The notes: a model not told the origin generated them from the sequence alone. A stretch of DNA of 64,000 bases from Thereva unica (GCA_949987705.1 OX465281.1:87820543-87884542), one strand, 5' to 3'; positions 32,618 through 44,964 are shown, counted from the first letter of the stretch. Numbers and translations are program-made.

Positions 32618-34394
32618 TTATTTATTTGAAGATGATATAGCTTTTAGAATTGATTCATTTTTAAAAACTTCTTCGTAGAACTCGGAGCAATTCATGTTAA
32701 TATTATGTTTGACAATCAGTATGTCTTTCAACGTGTCTAATCCCAGCTGAGTTTTTTCAGTTGTCCAAACTTTATTCATTGTAGAACATACTCTTTCTAC
32801 AGGTGCGTTCATTCCAGGAATACATAAAAGAAATTTCATAATTTTAATTATATTTTTACAATCAATTTGTTTTTCAGCTAGAACACTAAATATCTTTACC
32901 CAGCGCATATCAAATGGAATATTATCGTTTTCCCAAGCCTCAATAACAATAATTTTTAATGCTTTTTCAACACTTTGCCATACAATTTTGGATTTAAGAA
33001 AGGTCCATTTAATTCAAATGTTTCATTTTCAAATAGCATAAATGGCGTGGTCCAAGTTTATATATAATTTAAGGTTATTTTATAGAAATTTAGAAATTCT
33101 TCTAAAATTTTAGTGTTTTGAGAAAGTTTTGAAATCATATTTTTGATGATTATTGGTATGAATTTATCATTTATTCTTTGAGTAATTTGAAATTTTGCTC
33201 AATAAGTAATTTGTGAAGCTTCAAGGAATGTTACATGTTGGCCTTCAAGTCTCAGGATGTTTTCGAAAAACCAAGAAGATTGATTATGAATAAAATATAA
33301 ATAAACTTGTGCCAATTCATTTTCAAAAAAATCTCTTAAAATTTTTGGGCAATGAGGCAATTCCTCTAGAAAATATTTTTTTAGTGCAGCAAATAGTTTT
33401 AAAATCCTTTCAACTGCAGGTGCTAAAGCAAGCCATCTTGTCTTACTGTATTCTAATAGGTTTGAGTAAGTAACGTCTATAGATTCACAAATTTCTTTAA
33501 ATTTTTCGCTCCTGACTGTATAAAAATAGAAATGACTGTATATTTTCACTACAATTGTTTCAATATCTATATCTATTCAATATCTGATGCAGCCTGGATT
33601 GCATTATTAAAAATATGTGGCACACAGCCTATACCAATTAGTTTCCTACACAATTTTGTCTCCAGTTTCTTGTAGACATTGTTTACACCTTTCCTTTCTT
33701 TGCCTCCGAAATTCGTATTTGTGTTGTCACTACAGAAAGCAATTATTTTATCTTTAATATTTTCACTTCTAAAATTCTTATTATATTGTTAGATACTGCT
33801 TCTGATGTTTCACATGGAAGTTTATTAAATTCAAGAATTTTCACCTATGTGGAAATACCTTACTAATGTTGGAAAAAGCTTAACATTTTTATGATTAGAC
33901 GCATCTGAATAAAGTGCAATGTACTGGACACTTTTTAAATCATTCCTTAGATTTTCCTGGGCGTAAGGCGAAAATATATTTTTAACTATACTTTGAGACT
34001 TAGTCCTTGCGCAAGCAAATTTTTTATTAAAGCAAATTTTGATTATTTTTGACAAACAATCGTTTGATCTAAAATGATTGATTATGAAATACCGTGTGGC
34101 AGCAAAGAGTTTCTTCGGCTGCTGCTTGCAGTTTTTGTTCATTATCAAATGTTGCCATATTAAAATATGCGGTTACTTTCGTTGATGAAACAGATGCAAT
34201 GGCTGCACTTTTATGGAATTTTGATTGCAAATGCTTAAAAATATCAGTTTTCCCACCATGCTAAAGGATCGTAAACAAATTGTACATCGAACTTCAGAAG
34301 CAGTTTTGCACTGCTTTAAAAATGAATATTCTCGTTGAAGATTCTCAAAAAATTTGTTCTCTCTTCTACTCATGTCTACGGCTAAAAATGTCAA
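32618..34394 (-). pseudogene. hAT transposase, broken
   Basis: The N-terminus near 34370 reads SRRENKFFENLQREYSFLKQC...EVRCTIC, a BED-type zinc-finger start. Internal fragments include VQYIALYSDASNHKNVKLFP (33831-34148) and YSKTRWLALAPAVERIL (33199-33549). The C-terminal dimerisation domain is near 32760-32860, with MKFLLCIPGMNAPVERVCSTMNKVWT. Each lies in a different frame with stops between, so the enzyme is not made. The layout matches hAT transposases that have a large insertion domain in the RNase H-like fold. Confidence 0.85.
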
Positions 34395-34440
34395 ATAATC
34401 TCACTACAAAAATATTACGTATTACTTTGTGATACTTATA

Positions 34441-34965
34441 GGGTTGATACACGGGCACCAACGAATGTTCATTGAAAGAGGAATGATCATTCGTCTTCGT
34501 GTATCACATGCAATGAAGTTCTAATGAACATTAATATCTTCATTCGTTTCTTTTCTGAATGAAGCAAATAGAACTTCATTCGCCTTCAATGAAGTTGGAA
34601 ACTGGAAATTTTCCACTATTTAAAGTGTTTAGAAGTTAAAAAATTTGTCTGTGCTATGTACCCTTGGTATAAAAAGAAGAAGAGGAAGAATATTTTGACG
34701 TTTTCAAAACGTTTTTGAAAGTTCGTGGTTCACGGTGGCCGTTGGTTTTATTATAACCATATTTTTAACGGTGCATGTGAATTTTATAATGAGTGCCACA
34801 AAAATAAAAAATAAAAAAAAAATGCTGGCCACGTCCATTTTGACAACTGCTGTCATTCACTGTATCTTCATTACTGTTGTCTCGTGTATCAGCATGTAAA
34901 CGAATGATCATTCAAATGGATGAAGCTGGAAGAATGATCATTCGTTGGTGCCCGTGTATCAACCC
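34441..34965. mobile_element. 525-bp MITE nested in hAT element
   Basis: Ends GGGTTGATACACGGGCACCA and its reverse complement are nearly perfect over at least 28 bp, flanked by TA at 34439-34440 and 34966-34967. TA duplication suggests a Tc1/mariner-type parent. Internal GAATGATCATTCG palindromes recur near both ends. It has no coding capacity. Confidence 0.8.
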
Positions 34966-35204
34966 TATTACATTAGCCTGATATAAATATCCAAAATAAA
35001 CCTTAAAAATATTTGCTGTCCGTCCACTTTTCGTTGGCGCGCCACGTCTTTGACATGGTCGAGAAAGCTCTGTCTCGATTTTAACATCGTTTTCCACTTG
35101 TGTGGATGTTGCTTCCCGATTTTCGGCGCTGCCACAACATCCAAAAAATAAGTTTGGTTTGTTACTATTTACATTGTAATATTTATGTTGATTATATTTA
35201 GAAA

Positions 35205-35290
35205 TAATAAAAATCAGTACAATATTCAGTACAAATTTTAAATCAGTACATGGCCATCAAAATCAGTACTGTACTGAATAAATCAGTACG
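35205..35290. promoter_or_regulatory. hAT subterminal CAGTAC motifs
   Basis: Five or six copies of (A)TCAGTAC lie within about 85 bases of the right end, and one lies about 25 bases inside the left end. Repeated subterminal motifs are the usual transposase-binding sites of hAT elements; binding here is inferred. Confidence 0.55.
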
Positions 35291-35311
35291 TATGGTCACT
35301 TTAGGTATAGG

Positions 35312-35828
35312 TACTGTGCGAATCAGTACGAATGTATGTAAAAATTTACAACTTTTTAACACTTTATTTGTTCCAGAATTAAGAGAAAATTTAATCTCTA
35401 TAAATAAAGCAACCGTTGCCAAAAATAAAGTGACTTTTGAAAATAACACGGTGAAAATTTTTAATAAAGATAAAAATCTAATTTTGCAAGGCAGGCGCGA
35501 AAACGGCCTGTTTATTGTAAAGGAATATAGCGTTCCTATTTCCAAAACGAAAGAACCAGAGAGTGCTTTTTTTAATGCAAGTGATAATAATGCTAATATG
35601 CATGATTCCTTAGAACTTTGGCATAATCGAATGGGGCATCTAAAGGTTTCTTCATTAAAACAAATGCAGCGCGAAAATATGGTAAATGGACTACCAAACT
35701 TCAGAACATCTGAAATAATATGTACAGCCTGCATAACTGGTAAACAAACTACAAACAATAAAAAATCTACAGTTAAACAGCTTGAACTTATACATTCAGA
35801 TATTTGTGGACCAATGAAGAAGGAATCA
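35312..35828 (+). pseudogene. Copia protease end and pre-integrase region
   Basis: The frame continues in register after hAT removal: LFVPELRENLISINKA, then the GAG-pre-integrase zinc module (LWHNRMGHLKVSSLKQM, CTACITGKQ) and the start of the integrase core, LIHSDICGPM with the first catalytic aspartate. The RTE-like LINE interrupts at 35828. Confidence 0.9.
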
Positions 35829-37854
35829 ACCAACGAAGAACAAATTAGGGAAGAATATGTAGCAGAGCTAAATAGAAGGTTCGGTGCATCGAATAACGAA
35901 GCTACAAGTATCGATGCCAATATTGATGAGGAATGGGCAAAACTAAGTACCATAATAAAGGAAGCCGCTGCAACCAAGCTAGGCTATGAAAGACGAGCAA
36001 GACGTCAAGACTGGTTCGACGAAGAGTGCGCTAGAGTAACGAAAGATAAGAATGAAGCATATACTAATATGCTGCAAAGATATAGAACTAGAAATTCCGT
36101 AGCGACCTATAAGGAAAAACGACGACTAGAAAAACGTACGCACAAAAGAAAAAAGAAGACGTGGCTGGAGGAACAATTTGTAGAGATAAACGAACTGGGG
36201 AATAATAACGAAGTGAGGAAGTTATATGAGAAAGTGAACAAGCAACGTAAAGAGTTTAAACCCAGAGGATCGATGTGTAAGGACAAAAACGGTAATATCC
36301 TGAGCCAAAAACAAGAGGTTTTAGAAAGATGGGGGGAGTATTTTAATGAGCTACTGAATAGAGGCGACGAAAATGAGAGTGAAAGTGATGTGAATCAAAC
36401 AAATAGAAACGCACCAACCAATAATGATAGTGATACTGGTGCTGCTAATGAAAGTGATGTCCCTACAATGGACAACGTACAAGAAGCTATGACGAATCTC
36501 AAAAACAATAAAGCCCCAGGAAAAGATAGCATAGCAATTAAGATGTGGAAATATGGGGGCCAAGAATTAAGGAATGGATTACATAAACTTATAGAATCGA
36601 TCTGGCGTCAGAAAAAGATCCCACTTGAATGGACGGAAGGTGTGATATGCCCCCTGCATAAAAAAGGAGATCAACTCGTTTGTGAGAACTATAAGGGGTA
36701 TTACCCTCCTCAACTCAGCGTATAAAGTACTGTCCACTATTTTATACAAAAAACTTCTACCCATCGCAGAAGGCATAATAGGTAGTTATCAATGTGGCTT
36801 TCGACCAGGTAGGTCCACTACAAACCATATTGGAGTGCTTCCGATTTCCAAAACACCTAATCGAAGTAACAAAAGCTACAATCGAGGTAGTACGATGCAG
36901 AGTACGAGTTGAACGAGACCTCTCAGATAGTTTCACATCACAGAGAGGCCTGAGACAAGGTGACGCGCTGTCATGCCTCCTATTTGACATAGTGTTGGAG
37001 AAGGTGGTGAGAGACGCTGGGGTAGAAACAACGGGATCCATCTTTAACAAGTCAACACAAACGATGGCTTATGCTGATGATGTCGCTCTAATAGGTAGGT
37101 CGTTTGCGAGTGTGAAAGAAACCTTCATCAAACTGGAAGCAGCTGCGAAAAAGATGGGATTGCTCATCAACGAAGCAAAAACTAAGTATCTTTGTACTTC
37201 AAAAAGATATGCAACTCCAAGACAAAATATCACCATAGATGCATATAATATAGAAACCGTTAAAGAATTTACGTATCTTGGAACCGTATTGCAAGCTGAC
37301 AGTGGTGAGACAACGGAGATCAGAAGGAGAATAAACGTTGCTAACAGATGCTAGTTTGGACTTCGACAACATCTTACATCACGCAATTTTGTCTAGAGGA
37401 ATGAAGTGTAAACTATATACCACGCTAATCAAGCCCGTTCTGATGTTTGGATCAGAGGCATGGACTTTGAAAGTGGCTGATGAAACTCTTCTTTGAAAGA
37501 AAAATTCTACGTACAATATTTGGCGGTGTCTACGAAAACGGTGAATGGAGAAGGAGATATAATCACGAATTATACCAACTGTACCGGGGACCCGACATTG
37601 TCAAAAGTATAAAATTAAGTAGATTACGATGGGTGGCACACGTACAAAGGCTTGACGATAGCGACCCCGCAAAATTGGCGTTGAATCGAATTCCTGATGG
37701 AAAGCGAAATTCAGGTCGACCAAAAAAGCGATACATGGACTCCGTTGAGGAAGATTTAGTAAAGTTAGGCGTACGCAACTGGAAGGCATTAGACAGGAAC
37801 CGAACGGCATGGAGAGAAATGTTGGAGGAAGCCAAGGCCAATAATAAGGTGTAG
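35829..37854 (+). pseudogene. RTE-like reverse transcriptase
   Basis: A long basic linker (AKLSTIIKEAAATKLGYERR...KKTWLEEQF) precedes the reverse transcriptase: NNKAPGKDSI, PLHKKGD, CGFRPGRSTTNHI, RQGDALSCLLF and the catalytic MAYADDVALIG near 37070. The C-terminal part has FERKILRTIFGGVYENGEWRRR, LRWVAHVQRL and RNWKALDRNRTAWREMLEEA, typical of RTE-type proteins. Frameshifts lie near 36700, 36810 and 37345-37480. The endonuclease is lost by truncation. Confidence 0.85.
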
Positions 37855-37873
37855 TGCTACAGATGATGATGAG
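35829..37873 (+). mobile_element. RTE-like LINE with 15-bp target duplication
   Basis: A 5'-truncated non-LTR element inserted in the copia integrase. The duplication ATGAAGAAGGAATCA is at 35814-35828 and 37874-37888. The 3' end is a short ATG-type repeat (GATGATGATGAG) rather than poly-A, as is usual for the RTE clade. Removal restores the copia frame. Confidence 0.9.
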
Positions 37874-37888
37874 ATGAAGAAGGAATCA

Positions 37889-38311
37889 CTGAGTAATCCC
37901 ATTTATTTTGTAACCTTTATCGATGACTATTCCAGAAAAATTTTTGTGTATTTTATGAACAAAAAGAACGAAGTTCTTGAAAAATTTAAATCTTTTAAAA
38001 TTATGGTGGAAAATGAGACTGGTAATAAAATTAAGCGTATCCGATCCGACAATGGGACAGAATATACTTCTAATTTATTTAAAAATTTTTGTTCGCAAAA
38101 TGGAATTAAGCAAGAGTTTAGCGCCGAATATACGCCTCAGCAGAACGGTATTGCGGAAAGGTGTAATCGAACTTTAGTTGAAATGTCAAGGTGCCTAATG
38201 ATTAAAGCAAACTTACTGGAGTATTTATGGGCAGAATTAATTAATACGTCAGCCTTTATTCGGAATAGATGCCCCACGAAAATGAATGGAAACGTAACCC
38301 CAGTGGAATTA
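37889..38311 (+). pseudogene. Copia integrase core
   Basis: Continues from 35828. It contains FVTFIDDYSRKIFVYF, IRSDNGTEY with the second catalytic aspartate, and TPQQNGIAERCNRTLVE with the glutamate, so the D,D,E triad is complete. A TGA at 38312-38314 interrupts the frame. Confidence 0.9.
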
Positions 38312-38314
38312 TGA

Positions 38315-40324
38315 ACTTTAAAAAAACCGAATGTGTCACATTTCAGAGAAATTGGTTGCAAGGCATTTGTTTTAAATAAGACCGGAAAAAACAGTAAATT
38401 TTCTCCGAGAAGTGAGGAGTTTATATTTTTAGGCTATTCACAGGATGCTAAAGCATATCGGTTATGGAAAAAGGGCACTCGTTTAATTGTTAAAAGTAGA
38501 GATGTAAAGTTTGTAGAAAGTCAAGATACTAAGAATGAAAACAGATTTTATGAATTCAAGACAAATCTGCAAAGCGATTCACATGAAGATTTAACAAAAG
38601 GGGAAAAAAGGAATGCTTAGAAAAATTACATGAAAATGCATCTGACGAAGAATGTTTCTCTGACGCATTGTCTGAAGCTACAGCAAGCCCAAGGCCAAGA
38701 CGCCAAGCTGCCCAGACAGCAATGAAAAACATAAAGGAATGTCTAAGACCAACACGTTTAGGTGGTTCAATAAATGTAGACAAACATTTAGATGAAAATG
38801 CGATGTTAGCGAAAGCGATTAATGACCCTAAATCTCTGAAAGAGATTGGAACTTCGGAACATGCTGATGAATGGAGAAGGGCAATGGAAACCGAGTGGAA
38901 TTTTTTGCAGAGGAATCGTACATGGATCTAGTGGACCGACCAAATGACAAAAACGTGATAGGCTGTAGATGGGTATTCAAAACCAAATACAATACTAATG
39001 GAATGGTAGATAAACGAAAAGCTAGACTAGTTGCAAAAGGCTATTCACAATTTTACGGCATCGACTATTTTGAGACTTTTGCACCTGTGGCCGAGATAAG
39101 TTCTATACGATTATTATATGCCATCGCTGTAGAGAAAGATCTGGATTTGCATCATATAGATGTATCAACTGCGTTTCTTTATGGAGATCTTGAAGAGGAA
39201 ATATGTATATATGGAACAACCACCTTACTTTATTAAGGATAAAAATAAAGTTTGCAAATTAAAACATGCTATATATGGTCTGAAACAATCAGGTTTTCAA
39301 TGGAATAAAAAGTTGGACTCTAAATTGCGTGAAATTGGATTCAGTAATTCAAATTACGACAGATGCATCTACTATAAAATTATAGACAACACTATGACGT
39401 ACCTGACTGTATACGTTGATGACATAATTGTAGCTACGAACAATACCTCTATTTCTGAACAGTTAAAGAGTCATCTAAAGGCTAGTTTTGAAATCAAGGA
39501 CTTAGGTGAACCAAAGCTAACCGTAGGTCTAGAAATTTGCCGTAATAGGAAATTAAGTACAATATCAATAAGCCAAACTGGTTATATTAAAAATTTATTA
39601 CGTAGTTACGGTATGGAAAACTGTAAAGCTAGAAGAACGCCATTGCCAAATAAAACAAAATTGGAAAGTGATCCCGAAATAGAAGGTGAAACAGTCAACC
39701 AACAAGATTATCAAAAGCTTATCGGAAGTCTTTTACATTTATCGACATTCAGTAGACCTGATATTTCCTGTGCCGTGAATATGCTATCTCAATTTAATCA
39801 GGATCCGCGTGGCATTGTCCATTCTCAGATACCTCAAAGGTACACTTAATTGCAAAATTACTTATACTCGCAAAAACAAACCGATCTGCGCTTGCGTTGA
39901 CTCGAATTGGGCTGAAGACTGCAATGATAGGAAATCACAATTTGGTATAGCCTTCGTTTTCGCTGGAGGAACCATCGACTGGGAATCTCGAAAACAAAAA
40001 ATTGTCACCACATCTAGCGCAGAAGCAGAGTATATAACATTGAGCTCAGCCGCAAAACGTGCCTCGTATTTCAAACTACTGTTGTGTGAATTGAAGCTAC
40101 ACGACGAATCTTCACCAATTACAATGTATACAGATAGTCAAAGCGCTTCATACATAGCCAACTATCAAGGAAGAAGGTCAAGAACAAAACACCTACATAT
40201 TCGCTATCACTACATCAGAGAAGCTATTTCAAATGGAACAACCGAACTGCTTATCAACGGACAAAAGGTTGGCGGATGCTCTTACCAAACCTACGCCGCA
40301 ATCGAAGCATTATTTTTGTTTTGA
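38315..40324 (+). pseudogene. Copia reverse transcriptase and RNase H
   Basis: Covers the integrase tail (FREIGCKAFVLNK, EEFIFLGYS), the reverse transcriptase (VIGCRWVFKTKYN, KARLVAKGYSQ, HHIDVSTAFLYGDL, HAIYGLKQSGFQW and the catalytic VYVDDIIVATN near 39410) and RNase H (VDSNWAEDCNDRKSQFG, TSSAEAEYITLS, YTDSQSASYIA). At least five frameshifts or stops fall in 38.6-40.3 kb, so the copy is dead despite nearly identical LTRs. Confidence 0.9.
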
Positions 40325-40376
40325 AGGACTTGGAGTCGAATTAAAATCATTGAAATCATATAGCGTTGACGGGGAG

Positions 40377-40541
40377 TGTTAGATATATGGCAACCCTATA
40401 TAAATGTAATAACCTTTAATTTTGAACTTCTTTCTATCTTCTTCTTGTCTGTCATATTTTTTATTATAAAGCATTAATACACAAAGTAAAAACTAAAACT
40501 AAATCTCTTTTTACTCGCATCATCCCAACACCTTTTCAACA
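40377..40541 (+). repeat. Copia 3' LTR
   Basis: Begins right after the purine-rich GACGGGGAG at 40368-40376, the likely polypurine tract. Pairs with 28471-28635. Confidence 0.95.
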
Positions 40542-41432
40542 GATTGCGAGTAGTTCGCGATCAAATTCAGAATATGACAACTTCTTAGAAAAGAAAGCTA
40601 ATGGTTGCCATCTGTGACCGTTAAATTGTTCCAACACAGCTCCGATAGCAAAATCGGAAGCATCAGTTGTGACGCTATATCCTCTAGTGGGTGTATCAGC
40701 ATAACTGCTGCAGACATTGCGGCTTTCACGTCGAGGAATGCTTGTTGACATTCTGTGGGCCAAGGAAGTTGTTCCTTATTTTTTGTTGTTGATGGGACAA
40801 TTGAGGAGTTTCCCCAAAAGTTCATTAATTGGCACTAGCATTTGTGCTAGTTTAGGAATAAACCGGTGATAAAAGTTCACCATTCCTAAAATTTTTTGAA
40901 TTTGTTTAACTGTTGTTGGAGTTGTGAGGTCATTAATTGCTTGGACACGTTCGGGTGATGGAAGGATTCCATCCTTGCCGATACTATGTCCGAAAAACAT
41001 AATCTCACTGACCCCAAAAACGCATTTTGACAACTTCATGGTTAACCCAAAGTTATCAAGGCGTTTGAACAGTTGTTCGAGGTGAGTGAGATGCTCATCC
41101 TCGGATCTACGAGCGATAAGTATATCGTCTAGATAGACATAAATGAAATCTAAGTCTCTTGTGACTTCATTCATAAATCTTAGAAATGACTGCATTTCTG
41201 CATTTCTTAACCCCAATGGCATGCGAGTAAACTCAAGCAGACCAAGGGGTGTTATTAGAGCAGTCTTATGCACGTCTTCTTGTGCAATAGGGATATTATG
41301 ATACGCACGCACCAAATCCACCTTCGAAAAAATCGTGCATCCGTGAAGGTTCACAGAAAAATTGTGAATGTGGATATCTATCCGGGATATCTATGTGGAT
41401 ATCTATCCGGCACTGTGACTGCATTAAGGCTG
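40542..41432 (-). pseudogene. Gypsy reverse transcriptase and RNase H start
   Basis: Reads from LNAVTVPDRYP at the truncated end through [31 protein letters not shown], the catalytic VYLDDILIA and FLGHSI-type [10 protein letters not shown], to RNase H (TTDASDFAIGAVLEQ, FFSKKLSYSEFDRELLAI) at the copia joint. A short duplication of GGATAGATATCC (41365-41408) and a frameshift near 40780 break it. Confidence 0.9.
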
Positions 41433-42013
41433 TATTGGCACAATGGCGCGACGGTGCTGAGAAAGCAATCTGAGGCACCATTGTGCGTGTTCATGCCCCA
41501 GAGCCAGAAGCCCTGAAGAACCTGACTCTAGGAACATGCACCTACATAAAAAATTCCACATAAAAATTCACTCTCCCTAACGGTTATGACATTATGCCGG
41601 CCACACGATGAACGCTAGCTTGCCGGGGGGTCGTGGGGTGTGTGGCGAGGCCTATATGCAATATGGTTCACCACTTACCAGTGACTGTGCAATTCCAGAT
41701 TCCGCCTCCATCATTCTCCAGGCATCGCCTGAGCCGCGTCACTGTAGTTCGGTCCCTTGCCAGCTCATAGCCTGGATAACCACCAGCTGACAAGGAAAGG
41801 CACTACTTAGGAACCCTGAAAAGAAATGAAATTCCGCCCCAACCATTCCCAAAAAGAATTTAACAATTTATGTGACTCATTATAAATTTTTTGTTTTTTT
41901 GTTTTATTTAAGAAAAAAAAGGACAACACAATAATACGAGAAGAAGTTATGACAATATTCAATAGATGCCAGATGCAACAAAAACAAATTTTTGTTCTAC
42001 TATTACATGTGTC
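41430..42013. repeat. Bipartite repeat (both modules)
   Basis: The first part (41430-41553, TATTGGCACAATGGCGCGACGG to CACCTACATAAAAAA) matches 51747-51873. The second part (41554-42013, TTCCACATAAAAATTC to ACATGTGTCTAGA) matches 54187-54666. Both matches are above about 95 percent by eye. The first part ends in an A-run like a retroposon tail. It abuts the truncated gypsy sequence. No protein is recognised. Confidence 0.8.
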
Positions 42014-42412
42014 TAGACAATTTCGTTCAAAAAAAATTCTTTGAAACACGCGCCGTATTGGTACCAAACACGCCTGGTCTTTTTACAAATTCACTCACAC
42101 AGGTTTAATTTCAGAAAGAACATATTGCCCAGAAACAACAAAAGAATAAAATACCTCCAAAAAGGAGCAAATAAAGTCACAAATAATTATAAATAAGATT
42201 AAAATTAATATTAACTACAGTTAAAATTATTATTTAGTACTAAATTAAAGCATGAACAGATTTTTATTTTATTTTGTGTAAATGTTTGTGTGTCTTATTT
42301 TTTTTATATTTATTGTATATCTTGTTTTCTTTTATAATGTGGCGTACTCACGAGAAAAAAACGTAACAAAAGAAAACCTTACTGATATTAAAATACGACC
42401 TATCCTTACTAA
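42014..42412. other. Unassigned AT-rich sequence
   Basis: No gene or clear repeat is seen. It ends in an A that flanks Helitron C. Confidence 0.5.
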
Positions 42413-42433
42413 TATTATAAATGCGAAAGTAAC

Positions 42434-42476
<43 letters not shown>

Positions 42477-44964
42477 GCCTGTCTGTATGTTACGCTTTCA
42501 CGCCTAAACCGCTGGACCGATCTTGATGAAATTTGCAACAGACATAGTTTAGACCTCGGAGACGGACATAGGCTACTTTTTTTTGGAGAACAAAGGGTTG
42601 AAGGGGGTGAAATGGGGTTCAATAAGTTGTAAGGGGATTTTTTGTCTTTACTTTTTGCTATTGTATAAAAAGTAACTGACTGACAGATAACGCACAACCT
42701 AAACCGCTAGAGCTAAAGGGCTGAAATTTTTGACAGTGCATCCCTAGCGATTTTTCGAAATTCATCCCCTAAGGGGGTGAAATAGGGTCAACTCAAAACC
42801 GCTGGAGCTATAAGGCTGAAATTTGGACAGTGCATCCCTATAATGGCGTGCTGGAGCTATAGGGCTGAAATTTTGACAGTGCTTCCCTTTTATGACGTGG
42901 ACATCCACTAAGAAGCGATTTTTCGAAATTCATCCCCTAAGGGGGTGAAATGGGGTTTTTCCAAACCGCTATAGCTTTTTGACAGTGCATCCCTATAATG
43001 GCGTGGACATCCACTATAAAGCAATTTTTCGAAATTCATCCCCTAAGGGGGTGAAATAGGGTTTACCCAAACCGGTAAAGCTATAGGGCTGTAATTTTGA
43101 CAGTGCATCCCTATAATGGCGTGGACATCCACTATAAAGCAATTTTTCGAAATTCATCCCCTAAGGGGGTGAAATAGGGTTTACCCAAACCGGTAAAGCT
43201 ATAGGGCTGTAATTTTGACAGTGCATTCCTATAATGGCGTGGTCTTCCACTATCAAGCGATTTTTCGAAATTCATCCCCTAAGGGGGTGAAATAGGGTTT
43301 ACCCAAACCGGTAAAGCTATAGGGCTGTAATTTTGACAGTGCTTCCCTTTAATGACGTGGACATTCACTAAGAAGCGATTTTTCGAAATTCATCCCCTAA
43401 GGGGGTGAAATAGGGTTTACCCAAACCGGTAAAGCTATAGGGCTGTAATTTTGACAGTGCATCCCTATAATGGCGTGGACATCCACTATAAAGCAATTTT
43501 TCGAAATTCATCCCCTAAGGGGGTGAAATAGGGTTTACCCAAACCGGTAAAGCTATAGGGCTGTAATTTTGACAGTGCATTCCTATAATGGCGTGGTCTT
43601 CCACTATCAAGCGATTTTTCGAAATTCATCCCCTAAGGGGGTGAAATAGGGTTTACCTAAATCGGTAAAGCTATAGGGCTGTAATTTTGACAGTGCATCC
43701 CTTTAATGACGTGGACATTCACTAAGAAGCGATTTTTCGAAATTCATCCCCTAAGGGGGTGAAATGGGGTTTTTCCAAACCGGTAAAGCTATAGGGCTGT
43801 AATTTTGACAGTGCATCCCTATAATGGCGTGGACATCCACTATAAAGCAATTTTTCGAAATTCATCCCCTAAGGGGGTGAAATAGGGTTTACCCAAACCG
43901 GTAAAGCTATAGGGCTGTAATTTTGACAGTGCATTCCTATAATGGCGTGGTCTTCCACTATAAAGCGACCGCTAAATTTATAGGGCTGAAATTTTGACAG
44001 TCCATCCCTATAATGGCGTGGACGTCCACTATAAAGCGATTTTTCGTAATTCATCCCCTAAGGGGGTGAAATGGGGTTTTTCCAAACCGCTATAGCTATA
44101 GGGCTGAAATTTTGACAGTGCATCCCTATAATGGCGTGGACATCCACTATAAAGCGATTTTTCGAAATTTATCCCCTAAGGGGGTGAAATAGGGTTTACC
44201 CAAATCGCTGGAGCTATAGGGCTGAAATTTTGACAGTGCATCCCTTTAATGACGTGGACATCCACTAAGAAGCGATTTTTCGAAATTCATTCCCTAAGGG
44301 GGTGAAATGGGGTTAACCCACACCGCTGAAGCTGAAGGGCTTTAATTTTGACAGTGCATCTCTATAATGACATGGACATTCACTAAGAAGCGATTTTTCG
44401 AAATTCATCCCCTAACGCAGTGAAATGGGGTTACCAAACTACTGGAGCTATAGGGCTGAAATTTCGACAGTGCATCCCTATAATGACGTGGACATCCACT
44501 AAGAGGCGATTACTCGAAATTCATCCCCTAAGGGGGTGAAATGGGGTTAATCCAAACTTCTGAAGCTGAAGGGCTGAAATTTTGACAGTGCATCCCTATA
44601 ATCACGTAGAAATGAATGACTTGAAATTCACTTTATTTAATATTCATTTGTGATTGCTTCATAATTTCTTGCACCCACGTAAATAGGCCAACAAACTTAA
44701 CGAACGTTTGTCAAACCCTAAAATGTCACTTCTCTTGATGACATATACATGCCAATCTCTGCTTCAAAACTTGCAGATTTGTTGAGCAGAGGTGATATAC
44801 GCAGCAATTTGTTTACCATATTTATTAAAAAAATGAACTATAATAAACCCTTTTAGGGATAATAACAGCTGACTTTTTTGTTTGTTTTTTTTTTAAGGAA
44901 AACATTGCACATAATAAACAGTTTTTATTTAAAGGCGTTGCAAGGCACGCGGGTATTATGCTAG
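42413..44964 (+). mobile_element. Helitron, copy C, inverted relative to B
   Basis: A 2552-bp Helitron with TC start at 42413 and CTAG end at 44964, between A and T, on the plus strand. It matches copy B along its length with few differences (for example one base lacking in AGGCC(C)AACAAAC). It contains the (CTGT)n run at 42436-42480 and the 118-bp array at about 42720-44610. It has no helicase gene and must be moved in trans. Confidence 0.9.

Larger units (their letters stand above)
32303..35303 (-). mobile_element. hAT DNA transposon in copia protease region
   Basis: The 3001-bp element is flanked by an 8-bp direct duplication, GGTATAGG (32295-32302 and 35304-35311). Inverted ends are TAAAGTGACCA, which fits the YARNG start of hAT elements. 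A broken transposase is on the minus strand. Its right end is rich in CAGTAC subterminal motifs. A 525-bp MITE is inserted at 34441-34965. Confidence 0.9.
28471..40541 (+). mobile_element. Copia-type LTR retrotransposon
   Basis: LTRs of 165 bp each at 28471-28635 and 40377-40541 are flanked by the 5-bp duplication GATTG (28466-28470, 40542-40546) inside gypsy RNase H. A copia primer-binding site follows the 5' LTR. Gag, protease, integrase, reverse transcriptase and RNase H are on the plus strand. Without the nested Helitron, hAT element and RTE-like LINE the element would be about 4.4 kb. The LTRs differ only by two single-base indels. Confidence 0.95.
23660..41432 (-). mobile_element. Ty3/gypsy pol remnant, split in three
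   Basis: Minus-strand pol of a Ty3/gypsy element survives in three blocks (40542-41432, 27926-28470, 23660-24339) separated by a copia element and a LINE. The joints restore one reading frame for RNase H. No LTRs were found. The 5' side stops inside the reverse transcriptase at 41432 where an unrelated repeat begins, and the 3' side fades at about 23660, so this is a fragment. Confidence 0.9.

Noticed and set aside
35243..35977. 244-codon minus-strand frame, hydrophobic and serine-rich
   Set aside because: It is antisense to the copia pre-integrase region and the RTE-like LINE, both with clear conserved motifs on the plus strand.
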